Positions 28,448 to 38,116 of a DNA stretch of 64,000 bases are shown here, piece by piece. Within the stretch, counting starts at the first letter, position 1; each line of letters starts with the position of its first letter. Made by a program: the position numbers and the translations under genes. The DNA lies in contig JAHDBA010000003.1 of NCBI GenBank assembly GCA_020630615.1, positions 103,906-167,905 on the forward strand. The letters run 5' to 3'. This stretch comes from Myxococcota bacterium (lineage in GTDB: Bacteria > Myxococcota > UBA727 > JAHDBA01). A model generated the notes under the pieces. The model had not been told where the DNA came from, searched no databases, and worked only from the letters and a program-made list of their open reading frames with translations.

Positions 28448-29404
28448 CTAAGAAGTTCTCGCGGAGCGTATGGGACAGATGTCAATAAGGTAACGCTCCA
28501 GCCACCACCAAGCGCGTCCTGCGCCGCCTTTGATGCCCACATCGGCCAATGCGAGCCGGGCCAAACGCTTACGATGTGCGCGAACTCCAAAGTTCTTTAA
28601 TGCGCGTCCGACGCTCGCTTTTGAACCCGGGTGAACACGTTCCGCACGACACGCTGCATCAAAGCTCTCGCGTCTTTGAATGCGCTCGCCGACACGAACC
28701 ACCTGTCGCAACTGCCATTGTAAGGCACCCAATAGTTGAAGGGGAATTTCGCGATTGTCACGAAGCTGCATGAGTCCGATCATTACACTTTCGCGTTCAC
28801 CTTCTGCAACCGTACGCGCTAGCGCAAAGGCATCGACGCCGGCACTGTCTGGGAAGACAACCTGAACATCTGCAAGCAAAACCCGCTCTCGGCCATGAAA
28901 CTGCTGAAGCGCACTCTCGAGCGACCAAAGATCTTCCCCGACTCCATTGATCAGTGAAAACTTTGCATCCTCATCAAAACGCAACCCAGAGTTCGATATA
29001 CGGCGATGAATTTCGAGTTCCAAAGCGCGCCCGGTCAAAACGTCATGACGTTCCAATACATCAATCTTTTTAAAGTACTTAAACATCGCACTACGCCCAT
29101 CAATTTTACTGGCCCAAGCCAAGACTCGACACTGCGGCCCCAGTCCCTTGAGCACCTCTTCAAAGAGGCTCTTGTCCCAATCCCACAACTCACAGGAGTG
29201 CAGCACAAAATAGCGGCTGGGCGAAAACATAGAAAGACTTTGAATTTCATGTTTCAAAGATTTGAGGTCAGTTTCTTTTGCGTTCAGTTGTATGAGCTCG
29301 GCCCCATTCGTATCCGCCTCGGCACGGTACTCTTGGACAAGTTCATGGCAGCGGCGTGCATCGGAGCCACCGAGTGCTCTAAAGAATGAGGTTGAATCGC
29401 TCAT
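28448..29404 (-). CDS. holA: DNA polymerase III subunit delta
   Basis: A 318-residue clamp-loader subunit that opens the sliding clamp during replication. The AAA+ like fold lacks Walker residues, as usual for delta. Family-like stretches: SPSRYFVLHSCELWD-type strand, LEREIHRRISNSGLRF-like ELEIHRRISNSGLRF, a GVGEDLWSLESALQQ helix, VDAFALARTVAEGERE and IPLQLLGALQWQLRQVVRV, the last two being the most typical. Divergent from the amidohydrolase. Sequence divergence lowers certainty a little. Confidence 0.85.
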   Translation of the reverse strand: MSDSTSFFRALGGSDARRCHELVQEYRAEADTNGAELIQLNAKETDLKSLKHEIQSLSMFSPSRYFVLHSCELWDWDKSLFEEVLKGLGPQCRVLAWASKIDGRSAMFKYFKKIDVLERHDVLTGRALELEIHRRISNSGLRFDEDAKFSLINGVGEDLWSLESALQQFHGRERVLLADVQVVFPDSAGVDAFALARTVAEGERESVMIGLMQLRDNREIPLQLLGALQWQLRQVVRVGERIQRRESFDAACRAERVHPGSKASVGRALKNFGVRAHRKRLARLALADVGIKGGAGRAWWWLERYLIDICPIRSARTS

Positions 29405-29488
29405 GTTTCAACTTTTTGTACGCGATATAACGATGTCAAGAGGAGTGCCGGAGTTGATTCTCTGCGCGTCTTCCTTCAAAGTGTACCT

Positions 29489-31210
29489 ATGATTCAAAGA
29501 AGCGTTCTGATGGTCGTAACTGTGCTGGGTCTCTTTGCTCCCGAAAGCAAGGCACTTCAATGTGACTCGCAGAAACGGATAACCTATACTGGCCCTGAAT
29601 TTATCTCTCTTCATGAGAAGAGCGTACGCTACGCAGCAATCGTGACAGACGGCTGCGGTACAATTCGAAAGCGAATCCCAAGTTCAGAATATCAGAAATT
29701 TGAAAGCGTTGGAGAAGAGGTTCTTTTGCCCGGGGATTGGGCTCTACCGGGGTGGCACGATGCGCACGCACACTTGTACGGTATTGGCAAGGCCATGGAA
29801 GAATTGAACCTTCGTGGAGCAAAATCAGTTGAAGAAATTCAAACCAGAATTCGTGAGTGGAAGCAAATACACCCGGAACTTAAATGGATCGAAGGCCGAG
29901 GTTGGGATCAGAACCTCTTCCCCAAAAAAGCAATGCCAAAATTGAAGGACCTTAACGAGTTTGAAGAACCAATTGTTCTCAAGCGTGTCGATGGCCATGC
30001 CGCATGGGTGAACGAAGCGGCTTTAAAGATATTAAAGCCGCGATGGCGGCGGCGGCGAGGGAACTATGCATACCTTTACCCCAATCGCCGAAAACGGCCC
30101 CAAAAAGCCGTGTATGTGGACAAGGAAATGGGCAGCCTTCTAAAGAAAATGCCTTCTCCAGATGAAAACACTTTGCGTCGGCGGATCACGAATGGTGCCC
30201 AATTGGCCTCGAAAGCGGGACTTGTTGCACTTCATGATATGGGAACTCGCGCAGAAGAACTTCGCGTTCTTCGTCAACTCGATGCACTTGGGCAGTTGCC
30301 TCTCCGTGTCTTTTCGTATTTGGAGGTCTCAAGCTCGAAGTCAATTAAGGCCTTCCCGAAACTTTCTCAGGACAACAAAGACTTACGTGTCTCCAGAGTT
30401 CAACTCCAAGGTGTAAAACTTTTCGCAGATGGTGCACTTGGAAGCCGTGGTGCCAGGTTAAGCTCCCCTTATTCGGATCGAAAAACGTCGCATGGCACTT
30501 GGGTCACGTCCCCAAAGACTTTGAAGCTGCGAACCCGGCTCGCACAAAAGCTTGGTGCACAAGTTGCAATACACGGCATTGGCGATGCGGCAACCACGTA
30601 TATCCTTAAAAACTTGGTGCCAAAAGAGGCGGATGCGCTGCCTCTTCGCCTCGAACACGCTCAAATCGTCAATCCTCGCTATGATGCGAGGATCACTCCC
30701 AGTGTCGTGATTTCAATGCAACCCACGCATGGACTTAGCGATGCCGCTTGGTATGTGGATCGGCTGGGTGGTGAACGCGCAGCTTGGGCGTATCGATGGC
30801 GTGACATGATGGACAGTGATGGGATTTTGGTTTTTGGCACAGACTCACCGGTTGAATCGATCGATCCCCGTGCCACGATCTATGCCGCACTCGAAGGCCT
30901 CAAAAACCCTTACCATCAAAGAACACGACGGATTCCATCCTCAGACGAAGAGCAGGCTACCGTCACTGAGAAGAGCGATCCGATGCAGACAGTCGTTGAA
31001 CCCCAGACGGTCGATGCTGAGCAGGCCTTAAAAGCAATCAGCTCAGATGCTGCGAAAGCCTTGGGCCTCAGCGGGCAACTTGGCACTTTGAAGGAGGGTG
31101 CCCAACTTGACTTGACACTTTTAGAAGGTGAATGGCCACACGCGCCCTTAAGTTGGCGTACCACTGAGATTGTGGGCACCACCATCAACGGGCAGATTCT
31201 TCGACCCTAA
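29489..31210 (+). CDS. Secreted amidohydrolase, YtcJ-like (amidohydrolase_3)
   Basis: A 573-residue metal-dependent hydrolase with a signal peptide (about residues 1-22). Motifs: GWHDAHAHLYG (metal HxH), LRGAKSVEEI, the RVDGHAAWVN segment, KLFADGALGSRGA, the metal His in HGIGDAATTYIL, RLEHAQIV and GTDSPVESIDP with the catalytic Asp. Members of COG1574 cleave N-acyl or formamide bonds, but substrates are mostly unknown. Export to the periplasm is less common in this family. It ends in the usual VAGTTINGQI-like strand. No operon partner. Confidence 0.92.
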   Translation: MIQRSVLMVVTVLGLFAPESKALQCDSQKRITYTGPEFISLHEKSVRYAAIVTDGCGTIRKRIPSSEYQKFESVGEEVLLPGDWALPGWHDAHAHLYGIGKAMEELNLRGAKSVEEIQTRIREWKQIHPELKWIEGRGWDQNLFPKKAMPKLKDLNEFEEPIVLKRVDGHAAWVNEAALKILKPRWRRRRGNYAYLYPNRRKRPQKAVYVDKEMGSLLKKMPSPDENTLRRRITNGAQLASKAGLVALHDMGTRAEELRVLRQLDALGQLPLRVFSYLEVSSSKSIKAFPKLSQDNKDLRVSRVQLQGVKLFADGALGSRGARLSSPYSDRKTSHGTWVTSPKTLKLRTRLAQKLGAQVAIHGIGDAATTYILKNLVPKEADALPLRLEHAQIVNPRYDARITPSVVISMQPTHGLSDAAWYVDRLGGERAAWAYRWRDMMDSDGILVFGTDSPVESIDPRATIYAALEGLKNPYHQRTRRIPSSDEEQATVTEKSDPMQTVVEPQTVDAEQALKAISSDAAKALGLSGQLGTLKEGAQLDLTLLEGEWPHAPLSWRTTEIVGTTINGQILRP

Positions 31211-31384
31211 AGTGACAGGAAATCGACGATGCTGACAGTCCTCAGGCCTACGCAAACTTTTCCAGATGCGGCCTTTGAGCCTTGTTTGATCTCTTTCTGC
31301 GTGTTTCTGCGCTAAAGTGAATATGAAATCGGATTCGAGGGTTGAAACTTATGGGCGGTCGCATACTCTGATCTAGAGGTGACT

Positions 31385-31654
31385 ATGGTTGATTCAAAAA
31401 ACTCCAAAAAGGCGCAGCAAAACAGTACTTCGACATTACCTCAAGAGATCGTTCAGCTTGAGCGCTTGGTCGCCAAAGGTAACTATGCGAGCGCTCGAGA
31501 GCTCACAAAAACATTGTCGCCTGAGCTCAAGAAACACGCGCATGTTCGTGGCTTGATTCAACGCTACCGGGTCCACCCGTTACAGTTGGCTGCAGTGCTT
31601 GGAACAATATGCATCGTTTTGACCGTCGCTTTTTTCACAACACATACGCATTGA
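31385..31654 (+). CDS. Small tail-anchored hypothetical protein
   Basis: 89 residues: a Lys, Ser and Gln rich start, a helix IVQLERLVAKGNYASARELTKTL that resembles a TPR helix pair, and one C-terminal membrane helix (about 65-85) ending in THTH. A GAGGTG ribosome-like site lies just before the ATG at 31385. It has no clear homologue for me; the tail anchor implies a membrane-bound cytoplasmic domain. It precedes the phosphate uptake pair by 120 bases. Confidence 0.6.
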   Translation: MVDSKNSKKAQQNSTSTLPQEIVQLERLVAKGNYASARELTKTLSPELKKHAHVRGLIQRYRVHPLQLAAVLGTICIVLTVAFFTTHTH

Positions 31655-31774
31655 AATACATAGACGGCGTACTCTTTCTCTTGATTTTCCGATCGAGGCA
31701 ACAAAACGTTGCAATGTCTCTCAACCTAAAATGTGTAACACTTCCAGAGACTTTGTATAACCCAGGAGCTCAAA

Positions 31775-32443
31775 ATGGTTTGGAACCGACTCTTCGCTAA
31801 AAACCCCTTTGCCCCAATGCGAGAACACATGGCGAAGACCCTTGAATGTGTTGAGTTGTTGAACCCTCTTCTTGAGGCCTTGTCGGCGGGTGACCAGAGT
31901 GCAGTCCTGGAGCATGCCAAAGCTTTAAGTAAGGCTGAACGCGAGGCGGATGAGATCAAACATAAGATTCGCGCAAGACTCACGAAAAGTATTTTACTGC
32001 CCGTGGATCGCCGTGACCTTCTGGAAATGCTCCATAATATGGATTCGATCGCAGATCAGTCCGAAGATGTTGGTGTCATTTTAACCTTACGCGAAATGAC
32101 CCTTCACGACTCATTGAAGGAACCCTATCTTGAGCTCTTCGAACGCGTTCGGAAAGTGGTTAACGAAGCGGCAACCGTTGTCGTGCATTTGGATGCCATT
32201 TTGGAGCAAGGCTTATCGGAAAGTGAAATCGATAAACTTATCGACGCGGTCGATAGCGTTGGCGCCTTAGAGCATGATGCAGACAAAGCACAGGACATCT
32301 TCGGCAAGCAACTTTTTAGTATTGAAGATGAGCTCAAGCCTGCCGAGCTTTTCATGTGGATCAAACTGGCCAACAAAATGGGTGATATTGCGAATGCTGC
32401 CGAGCGAATGTGTAACAACATTCGCACGATGGTGACATCATAA
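31775..32443 (+). CDS. DUF47 / TIGR00153 PhoU-like accessory protein of Pit
   Basis: A 222-residue all-helical cytoplasmic protein with the TIGR00153 pattern: FAKNPFAPMREHMAKT at the start, two PhoU-like metal-binding segments around KAEREADEIKHKIR (about residue 52) and LEHDADKAQDIFG, the RDLLEMLHNMDSIADQSEDV stretch and a C-terminal MGDIANAAERM. Such proteins sit next to Pit carriers and modulate them. GGAG precedes the ATG. Forms an operon with the Pit gene 35 bases downstream. Confidence 0.94.
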   Translation: MVWNRLFAKNPFAPMREHMAKTLECVELLNPLLEALSAGDQSAVLEHAKALSKAEREADEIKHKIRARLTKSILLPVDRRDLLEMLHNMDSIADQSEDVGVILTLREMTLHDSLKEPYLELFERVRKVVNEAATVVVHLDAILEQGLSESEIDKLIDAVDSVGALEHDADKAQDIFGKQLFSIEDELKPAELFMWIKLANKMGDIANAAERMCNNIRTMVTS

Positions 32444-32478
32444 CGGGTGATCGCATTATCTTTTTGGAGCACTAAATC

Positions 32479-33741
32479 ATGACAACATTAGGATTGATTT
32501 TACTCACGGCTGCGATCATCTTTGGATTTTACATGGCCTGGAATATCGGCGCGAACGATGTCGCCAATGCCATGGGTACGAGTGTTGGTTCAAAATCGAT
32601 TACCATTCGACAAGCTGTTATCATTGCTGCCATATTCGAATTCTTAGGAGCATCGCTTGCCGGGGGCTCAGTCACCAACACGATTCGCAAAGGGATGTTT
32701 GACCCGCAGCTCTTTGCCGAGAACCCGATGCAACTGGCAGTTGGGATGCTAGCAGCGCTAATCGCGGCAGCAGCGTGGCTTCAAATCTCAAGTTTACGTG
32801 GACACCCGGTCTCGACAACACATTCGATCGTTGGAGCAGTCATTGGTTTTGCTGTCATCTCACAAGGTGTAGGTGCAGTGTCTTGGGGAAAGATCCTCAC
32901 CATTGTTGCCAGTTGGTTTGTATCGCCAGTTACGGGGGGACTTGTCGCATTTTTAACCTTCAAGGGAATCCGCAGACTTTTATGGGATGTTGAACACCCG
33001 ATCCGTGCTGCAAAAACGCGAATGCCTTGGCTTACTGCAATCTTCGCTTTCGTTATGGCTCTGGTCATTGTCTACAAAGGGCTTAAAAATTTGAAGCTTG
33101 GTTTGAGTTTTGTGGAAGCCAGCGCAGCTGCGTCGCTTGTTGGTTTGATTGGATTTATGTGGGGGAAGAGACTGGTTGCTTCTCTTGATTTTAGAGAGAA
33201 CCAACCCCATCGCAATCAATGTCGACAACTTGAGCGTCGTTTTATCGGCTTGCAGGTCGTCACAGCCGCCTTAATGGCGTTCGCCCACGGTTCGAACGAT
33301 GTCGCCAATGCTGTAGGACCCCTCGCAGGCATTGTGGCAATTATCAAAGCGAACGCAGTCGCAATGAAAAGCGCTGTTCCGCTTTGGGTGCTCTTGCTCG
33401 GCGGCGTAGGGATCGTTGTTGGCCTTGCAACCTATGGAAAGAAGGTGATGGCCACGGTGGGTAAAGAGATTACGTCAATCACCCCAAGCCGGGGTTTTGC
33501 TGCAGAATTTGGCGCAGCAATCACGATCGTTGTTGGGTCGCAGCTCGGGCTGCCTTTATCGACAACACATATTCTTGTTGGCGCTGTGATTGGTGTTGGT
33601 TTTGCGCGTGGGTTCTCGGCCCTGAATCTTGATATTGTGCGAAATGTCGCAACGTCATGGCTACTTACTGTACCAGCGGCAGCAGTGGTATCCGCATTGC
33701 TCTACTCAATCTTGAACTTGATTTTGGGAACGTATCTTTGA
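32479..33741 (+). CDS. Low-affinity inorganic phosphate transporter, PiT family
   Basis: A 420-residue inner membrane carrier (about ten helices) with the duplicated PiT signature: GANDVANAMGTSVGS in the N-half and GSNDVANAVGPLAGI in the C-half, plus the paired GHPVSTTHSIVGAVIG and LPLSTTHILVGAVIG segments. It moves metal-phosphate complexes or phosphate with a cation. Paired with the DUF47 protein upstream. No Pho box is evident to me in front. Confidence 0.96.
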   Translation: MTTLGLILLTAAIIFGFYMAWNIGANDVANAMGTSVGSKSITIRQAVIIAAIFEFLGASLAGGSVTNTIRKGMFDPQLFAENPMQLAVGMLAALIAAAAWLQISSLRGHPVSTTHSIVGAVIGFAVISQGVGAVSWGKILTIVASWFVSPVTGGLVAFLTFKGIRRLLWDVEHPIRAAKTRMPWLTAIFAFVMALVIVYKGLKNLKLGLSFVEASAAASLVGLIGFMWGKRLVASLDFRENQPHRNQCRQLERRFIGLQVVTAALMAFAHGSNDVANAVGPLAGIVAIIKANAVAMKSAVPLWVLLLGGVGIVVGLATYGKKVMATVGKEITSITPSRGFAAEFGAAITIVVGSQLGLPLSTTHILVGAVIGVGFARGFSALNLDIVRNVATSWLLTVPAAAVVSALLYSILNLILGTYL

Positions 33742-33784
33742 GCTAGCCTTGAGATACTCCCTTAGGGAAGATGCATCATTGGCG

Positions 33785-34060
33785 CTAAATGGTTTTTCGA
33801 ACACGCCCAATAAACACAAGAACTTGCCCAAGCAGATAAACGAAAGCAGTGATATAAAACGCGCTTGAACCAACATCGGCGATACGGCCCGGATTCACGT
33901 GCGTTATCTTGGCAAGAGCTCCAATCATCCCCAGGGCAATGAAAGCCATAAAGGTAATGCGGACGAAGAAGCCCCCTAGCCCAGGACCATCCCAGATGAA
34001 ATGCACAGGACAGCCTGACTTCTTTGGAGATGGTGATTTCGCGATAGTTGGAGTACCCAT
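33785..34060 (-). CDS. Small membrane protein, two helices
   Basis: A 91-residue product with a polar start including SPSPKKSGCPVHF and two hydrophobic helices (about 31-50 and 64-84). No recognised family. It is divergent from the MDR gene, with its ATG 44 bases before that gene's start, which leaves room for overlapping promoters only. The coding potential is moderate. Confidence 0.6.
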   Translation of the reverse strand: MGTPTIAKSPSPKKSGCPVHFIWDGPGLGGFFVRITFMAFIALGMIGALAKITHVNPGRIADVGSSAFYITAFVYLLGQVLVFIGRVRKTI

Positions 34061-34103
34061 AGGACGAGTATTAAGGACTCTCTCTATTTTGCAAGGAGCA
34101 ACG

Positions 34104-35138
34104 ATGAAGCGTCAGGAAATCTGGATTCCACAACGGGGCACACCGGAAATTTTGCAACTCAAAGAAGGCTCTCTAAACCCGCCTAAGGCAGACGAAGTCC
34201 AAATCAAGGTTCATGGTGCAGGGATCAACTTTGCTGACTTGCTTGCACGCATGGGACTTTACCCTGACGCCCCGAAGCTGCCTGCGATTGTTGGGTACGA
34301 AGTTTCGGGCGAGATCATCGCTGTCGGTGAGGGCCTGAATGTAAACCTTGTGGGTCAAAACGTTTGTGCGATAACACGTTTTGGCGGGTATTGTTCGGTG
34401 GTCAACACGCCCTATACACAGTGTGCTCTCCTTCCGCCTGAGCTCAACGTAGTCGATGCAGCCGCGCTACCTGTGACGGGAGTCACGTCTTGGATGATCC
34501 TTGAAGTGCAGGCCCGAATTCGTAATGGAGATACGATTCTGGTTCATGCAGCAGGAGGCGGGGTTGGCCTGATGTGCTTAGAACTTGCCAAACGTTATGA
34601 TGTGGAGGTCCATGGTCTCGCATCAACGGGGAAACATGCAACACTACTCGAGAAAGGTTACGACAGGCTTTTTGACTCTCGAGTTCCATTAAAAGAGGCA
34701 CTCGATATGAGCGAACGCTACGATACGATCATCGATGCTGTCGGTGGGGAAAGCTGGTCCCTTGGCTTTGATCTTCTGAAACCTGGCGGTAGGCTTGTTT
34801 GTTTTGGCATGTCCTCGAATGCAAGTTCACAGAGTCTGTCTCTAGGAACACTCGTAAAGAACATGTGGCAGGTTCCGTGGCGTCGATTCAACCCGATATG
34901 GTTAATGAATAACAATAAAGGTGCTTTCGGCGTCAACATGGGCCGTATCGACAGTCTGGCACAAGAGGTTCAATCTTGGCTCGGGCAACTGGTTGAGCTT
35001 CGAGCGCAGGGTATTATTAGTGCTCCTGTTCACGCCCGAATCCCCTTTTCAAATGCTCACGAGGCGCACGCCTTAATCCACCGCAGAGAGAATCTGGGAA
35101 AGGTTATTCTCGTGCCCGACGAGGTTTATGAGGCCTAA
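34104..35138 (+). CDS. MDR superfamily oxidoreductase, quinone oxidoreductase / VAT1-like
   Basis: A 344-residue NADPH-dependent reductase of the medium-chain family. Visible: the GroES-like N-terminal domain with GAGINFADLLARMGLYP and VGYEVSGEIIAVGEG, and the Rossmann domain with VHAAGGGVGLMCLELAK and the DAVGGESW segment. No zinc-binding Cys cluster, so it is the zinc-free quinone reductase subgroup. AAGGAG precedes the ATG at 34104; the frame runs 65 codons further up but those residues overlap the divergent gene and do not fit the family. Substrate unknown. Confidence 0.9.
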   Translation: MKRQEIWIPQRGTPEILQLKEGSLNPPKADEVQIKVHGAGINFADLLARMGLYPDAPKLPAIVGYEVSGEIIAVGEGLNVNLVGQNVCAITRFGGYCSVVNTPYTQCALLPPELNVVDAAALPVTGVTSWMILEVQARIRNGDTILVHAAGGGVGLMCLELAKRYDVEVHGLASTGKHATLLEKGYDRLFDSRVPLKEALDMSERYDTIIDAVGGESWSLGFDLLKPGGRLVCFGMSSNASSQSLSLGTLVKNMWQVPWRRFNPIWLMNNNKGAFGVNMGRIDSLAQEVQSWLGQLVELRAQGIISAPVHARIPFSNAHEAHALIHRRENLGKVILVPDEVYEA

Positions 35139-35269
35139 GGTCGCACGTTGACTTAGACTTCTGAGCTGAGGTGATGTGTGTGAAACCGATCCAAGCTTCG
35201 CCACAGCGAGAAAGCCCCCTTCGAGAATCAACGTTCTTGACAGTGTTTTCAGCTATGGTCGTATTCCCT

Positions 35270-35761
35270 ATGAACGAAAACCAAACTCAAGAGCCGTCCA
35301 AAGATCAACAGGGAAAAGCGCAAGAAAGTGCTCCAAAACCCTGGCTTCTCTGTGTCGCTGAGCAAAGCGAATTGGATGAGCTTAAAACTCGTTTTGAAGT
35401 GGCTGGAATGGAGTTCGTGGGTGCAGACAATGCAAAATCGATAGTTAAAGTGTTCAAGGCGCACCAAGAAAGTTCACAAACCTTTGACGCACTTTACCTC
35501 GACGATAGTGCGAGCGCGCCAGACACATTGGCGGCACTCACCATGATAGCTGAACATACAAGACCAAGACCTCTGTGTTTTGGGCCCTCTGCCTTTGCTG
35601 CGAAACTGAATCGGCTGCGCGATGAGGAACGTGAAGCACGCGTAATGGCCGATGAGGAAGACACAAAAGACGCTGTTGATCATCAAGTGACCGAGGTCGT
35701 TCACTCGATTGTACCTGAGATGATCGATCTGCAGGACCACGAAGTTGTCCCAGCAACATAA
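35270..35761 (+). CDS. Hypothetical protein, weak receiver-like pattern
   Basis: About 163 residues from the ATG at 35270, or 196 from a GTG at 35171. No clear family. A polar start is followed by PWLLCVAEQSELDELKTRFE, a DALYLDDSAS segment and PRPLCFGPSAFAAKL, an alternation of strands and helices reminiscent of a response-regulator receiver, but the phosphorylation and acidic-pocket residues are not convincing. The acidic tail is disordered-looking. No partner histidine kinase nearby. Confidence 0.55.
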   Translation: MNENQTQEPSKDQQGKAQESAPKPWLLCVAEQSELDELKTRFEVAGMEFVGADNAKSIVKVFKAHQESSQTFDALYLDDSASAPDTLAALTMIAEHTRPRPLCFGPSAFAAKLNRLRDEEREARVMADEEDTKDAVDHQVTEVVHSIVPEMIDLQDHEVVPAT

Positions 35762-35787
35762 AGACAGCGTACCTCGTCTCACCAACC

Positions 35788-37263
35788 CTAACGAACAGAA
35801 GCCAAACGCTTGTCGCGGTCATTTTCGACATGTGCAAGATAGGATCGCTTGAGCCCACGGAGAATCGCGTCGCCAATGAGGTCCAACCCTTTTCTTCGGG
35901 GGTGGATCAGGTCACCGTTCATCATTCGTCGCTTCGCGAGGCTACGAATTGCTCCAGAGCCTCCCATCGCTTCAAAAACATCGATGTACGCACAACCCGC
36001 ATTGTGGCTTTCTTCTTTGAATATTGCATTGACCTCTTGTGTATATCGCTTTGTCTTGAATCGACGTCGCGATTTTCCACCCACGACATGTTCGATGGGG
36101 CCTACCACCAAACAACTCGCGAGAGGTGCTTCAGTACGATAGTCGTGCAGGCGTTTTTTTAAATCTCGCCGAACCACTTTACGGCTTCGTTGCGCGCGAA
36201 TGATTTCATTGCCGCCCAAAATAAACATCAGGAGGTCGGGTTTTAAGATTGAGAGGACATTGTGGCGTATTTCACGTTTCACACGCCCTAGGTTTGTAGC
36301 ATCAGCGGCAACGATTCCAAAGGTGTCGAGTATGACTCCCGGGCGCCGAGACTGAATCGACACACCGTGAACCCTCTGCCTTTGTGTCTTCGCTCGTATG
36401 GCAAAGGCACTTGCGCCATCGAGATGAAAAGATGCACTATGAAAGCCCGGCGCAGTACCGATGTTATCGATCCACTGCCTGTCAAGCGAAAGGCTTAATC
36501 CCCCGCCCCACTTGGGCGTTGTTGTAAAGATGTGTGCACTGTATTCACCTTCGCAATTTTTCCCCGACCCGTCTTGCAAATCTTCCAAGTCGCGAATTTT
36601 AAATTCCGCATAGGCTTTTCTTTTACGCGATAGCGAGTGGTGCGTCACGCCATTGGGACCAAAGGACGATGCGCGGTAATGTCCACTGTTCATTCGATAT
36701 GCTTTCCACCCGTAGGCTCGTGTTGCTGCACGACGTTTGGGTGCTTTGGGGTGCGAACGATCCACGTTAAGAAAACCTGGCCCCGCACTGCCAAAACCTT
36801 CCACAAGGCCATCACGTATTCGGTTTGTGACATAATCGGAGGCGATTAAAGACGAACCCGTGACAACGATTCGAACCGGTTTGGGACGATAAGCTAAGGC
36901 TTCTTGCTCTTCACACGAGAGCGCTCCATAGGCCTGACGCCACAAATCCAACTCTTCCAAGCGCACATAAAAGTCGTCCATTGTTGAGTTCGATAACGCT
37001 ATTTCCTCAAACCCAAGTTCCATCCACTCTTTTTCGGTGTCGCGCTTGTTTCTCGTGTCTTTCGCATCGATACGGAAAGATCCCAACACAATGAAGAGGC
37101 TTATTGGAATGAGAATCTGCGAAGCCCAACGGATCTGCAAGGCAGCGGCAGAGACCTGGGCTAAGCGCACCCAAGGGTTCAGTTCAAATATGAAGCGTTC
37201 TGAATTGCTTTGCGCTAGGCGCTCTGCCTGGCTATTGGATTTTTGACATCGAAGTTTCAGCAC
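35788..37263 (-). CDS. Membrane-anchored SGNH/GDSL hydrolase-like protein
   Basis: A 491-residue protein with one N-terminal membrane helix (about 45-62) and a large outside domain. It has the SGNH layout: block I VRIVVTGSSLIASDY (usual GDS reads GSS here, nucleophile Ser kept, Asp replaced), block III ILGGNEI with the Asn, and block V GDLIHPRRKG with the catalytic Asp and His. Between them, GSAGPGFLNV and a jelly-roll-like middle fit the family that follows GDSHTAAD proteins. Esterase or acetylhydrolase action on a surface polymer is possible. Divergent from DUF3025, ten bases between the frames, so promoters overlap. Confidence 0.8.
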   Translation of the reverse strand: MLKLRCQKSNSQAERLAQSNSERFIFELNPWVRLAQVSAAALQIRWASQILIPISLFIVLGSFRIDAKDTRNKRDTEKEWMELGFEEIALSNSTMDDFYVRLEELDLWRQAYGALSCEEQEALAYRPKPVRIVVTGSSLIASDYVTNRIRDGLVEGFGSAGPGFLNVDRSHPKAPKRRAATRAYGWKAYRMNSGHYRASSFGPNGVTHHSLSRKRKAYAEFKIRDLEDLQDGSGKNCEGEYSAHIFTTTPKWGGGLSLSLDRQWIDNIGTAPGFHSASFHLDGASAFAIRAKTQRQRVHGVSIQSRRPGVILDTFGIVAADATNLGRVKREIRHNVLSILKPDLLMFILGGNEIIRAQRSRKVVRRDLKKRLHDYRTEAPLASCLVVGPIEHVVGGKSRRRFKTKRYTQEVNAIFKEESHNAGCAYIDVFEAMGGSGAIRSLAKRRMMNGDLIHPRRKGLDLIGDAILRGLKRSYLAHVENDRDKRLASVR

Positions 37264-37276
37264 AAGGAAATTCTAG

Positions 37277-38116
37277 ATGCGTTTGCCACGAGCTCCAAAA
37301 AAACTACCTCTTCAGCATCTCGGGAAGTTACTGCGAGCATCCGGTTGGGAGCAGTTGGAACTTCCTGCGACATTATGGAGCTATCTCGATGCGCTTGAGC
37401 AACTACCCCGATTTGAAGAAATGGAAGAATTATGTACGTCGTTAACAGGCCTCTCACTCATTCGCGAGGAGCAACACTTACGTGTACTCGACTACGAAGC
37501 GCAGGTCGCAGATGGACGCTTGCCCACACGACCCAACAACTTGCATGATTTTCTAAATATCTTGACCTGGTTGGCATTTCCGCAGTTGAAGAAAGCAATC
37601 ACGGAGTCTTTGTGCAACATGCATAAAGACAAGGCAATCTCCGACCCACAGCGAAGAGCTTTTGTTCACTTTGACGAAAACGGAGCAATCCTTCAGGGCA
37701 CACATGTCCATGCTTTGTCTGACCTACAAAATCATCACTGGGAGGAGGCAGCAAAAAGCATTGAAAGCTTCAACCTCATTATCGTGGGCCACGGTCTCTT
37801 GGAAAAGCTGATGCAACCCTACTCTGGAATCACTGCACACACATTTCTTGTCGAGTTCGTCAACACTGGAGCGAACACTGAAGACGTATCTATCACTCAA
37901 AGGAACACGTTAAACCTCAATGCGATTTCTCAAGAACTCTCGAAAATAACTTCGCCTCGCGACCTTGCAACCATTCCCGTCGAACTTTTTAATGCCTTCC
38001 GACAAATGACCAAGTTGGATGGCTACCCACAAGAAATTTTCCGGGCCATTCCACCTGCACGACAAAAATCAACGATTTTTAGGGTCCCGGATCAAAGAAA
38101 TACCAAGGAAGAATAG
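37277..38116 (+). CDS. DUF3025 family protein
   Basis: A 279-residue cytoplasmic protein. The central stretch NNLHDFLNILTWLAFPQLKKAI, then FVHFDENGAIL and HDWEE-like HHWEEAAKSIESFNLIIVGHGLLEKL match DUF3025. No function is known for the family. The last 48 bases overlap, on the opposite strand, the end of the next gene, so the two genes are convergent and share sequence. Confidence 0.85.
   Translation: MRLPRAPKKLPLQHLGKLLRASGWEQLELPATLWSYLDALEQLPRFEEMEELCTSLTGLSLIREEQHLRVLDYEAQVADGRLPTRPNNLHDFLNILTWLAFPQLKKAITESLCNMHKDKAISDPQRRAFVHFDENGAILQGTHVHALSDLQNHHWEEAAKSIESFNLIIVGHGLLEKLMQPYSGITAHTFLVEFVNTGANTEDVSITQRNTLNLNAISQELSKITSPRDLATIPVELFNAFRQMTKLDGYPQEIFRAIPPARQKSTIFRVPDQRNTKEE

Noticed and set aside
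30930..31188. Possible CRISPR or inverted repeat structure around the amidohydrolase end
   Set aside because: No regularly spaced direct repeats found by eye; ordinary coding sequence.
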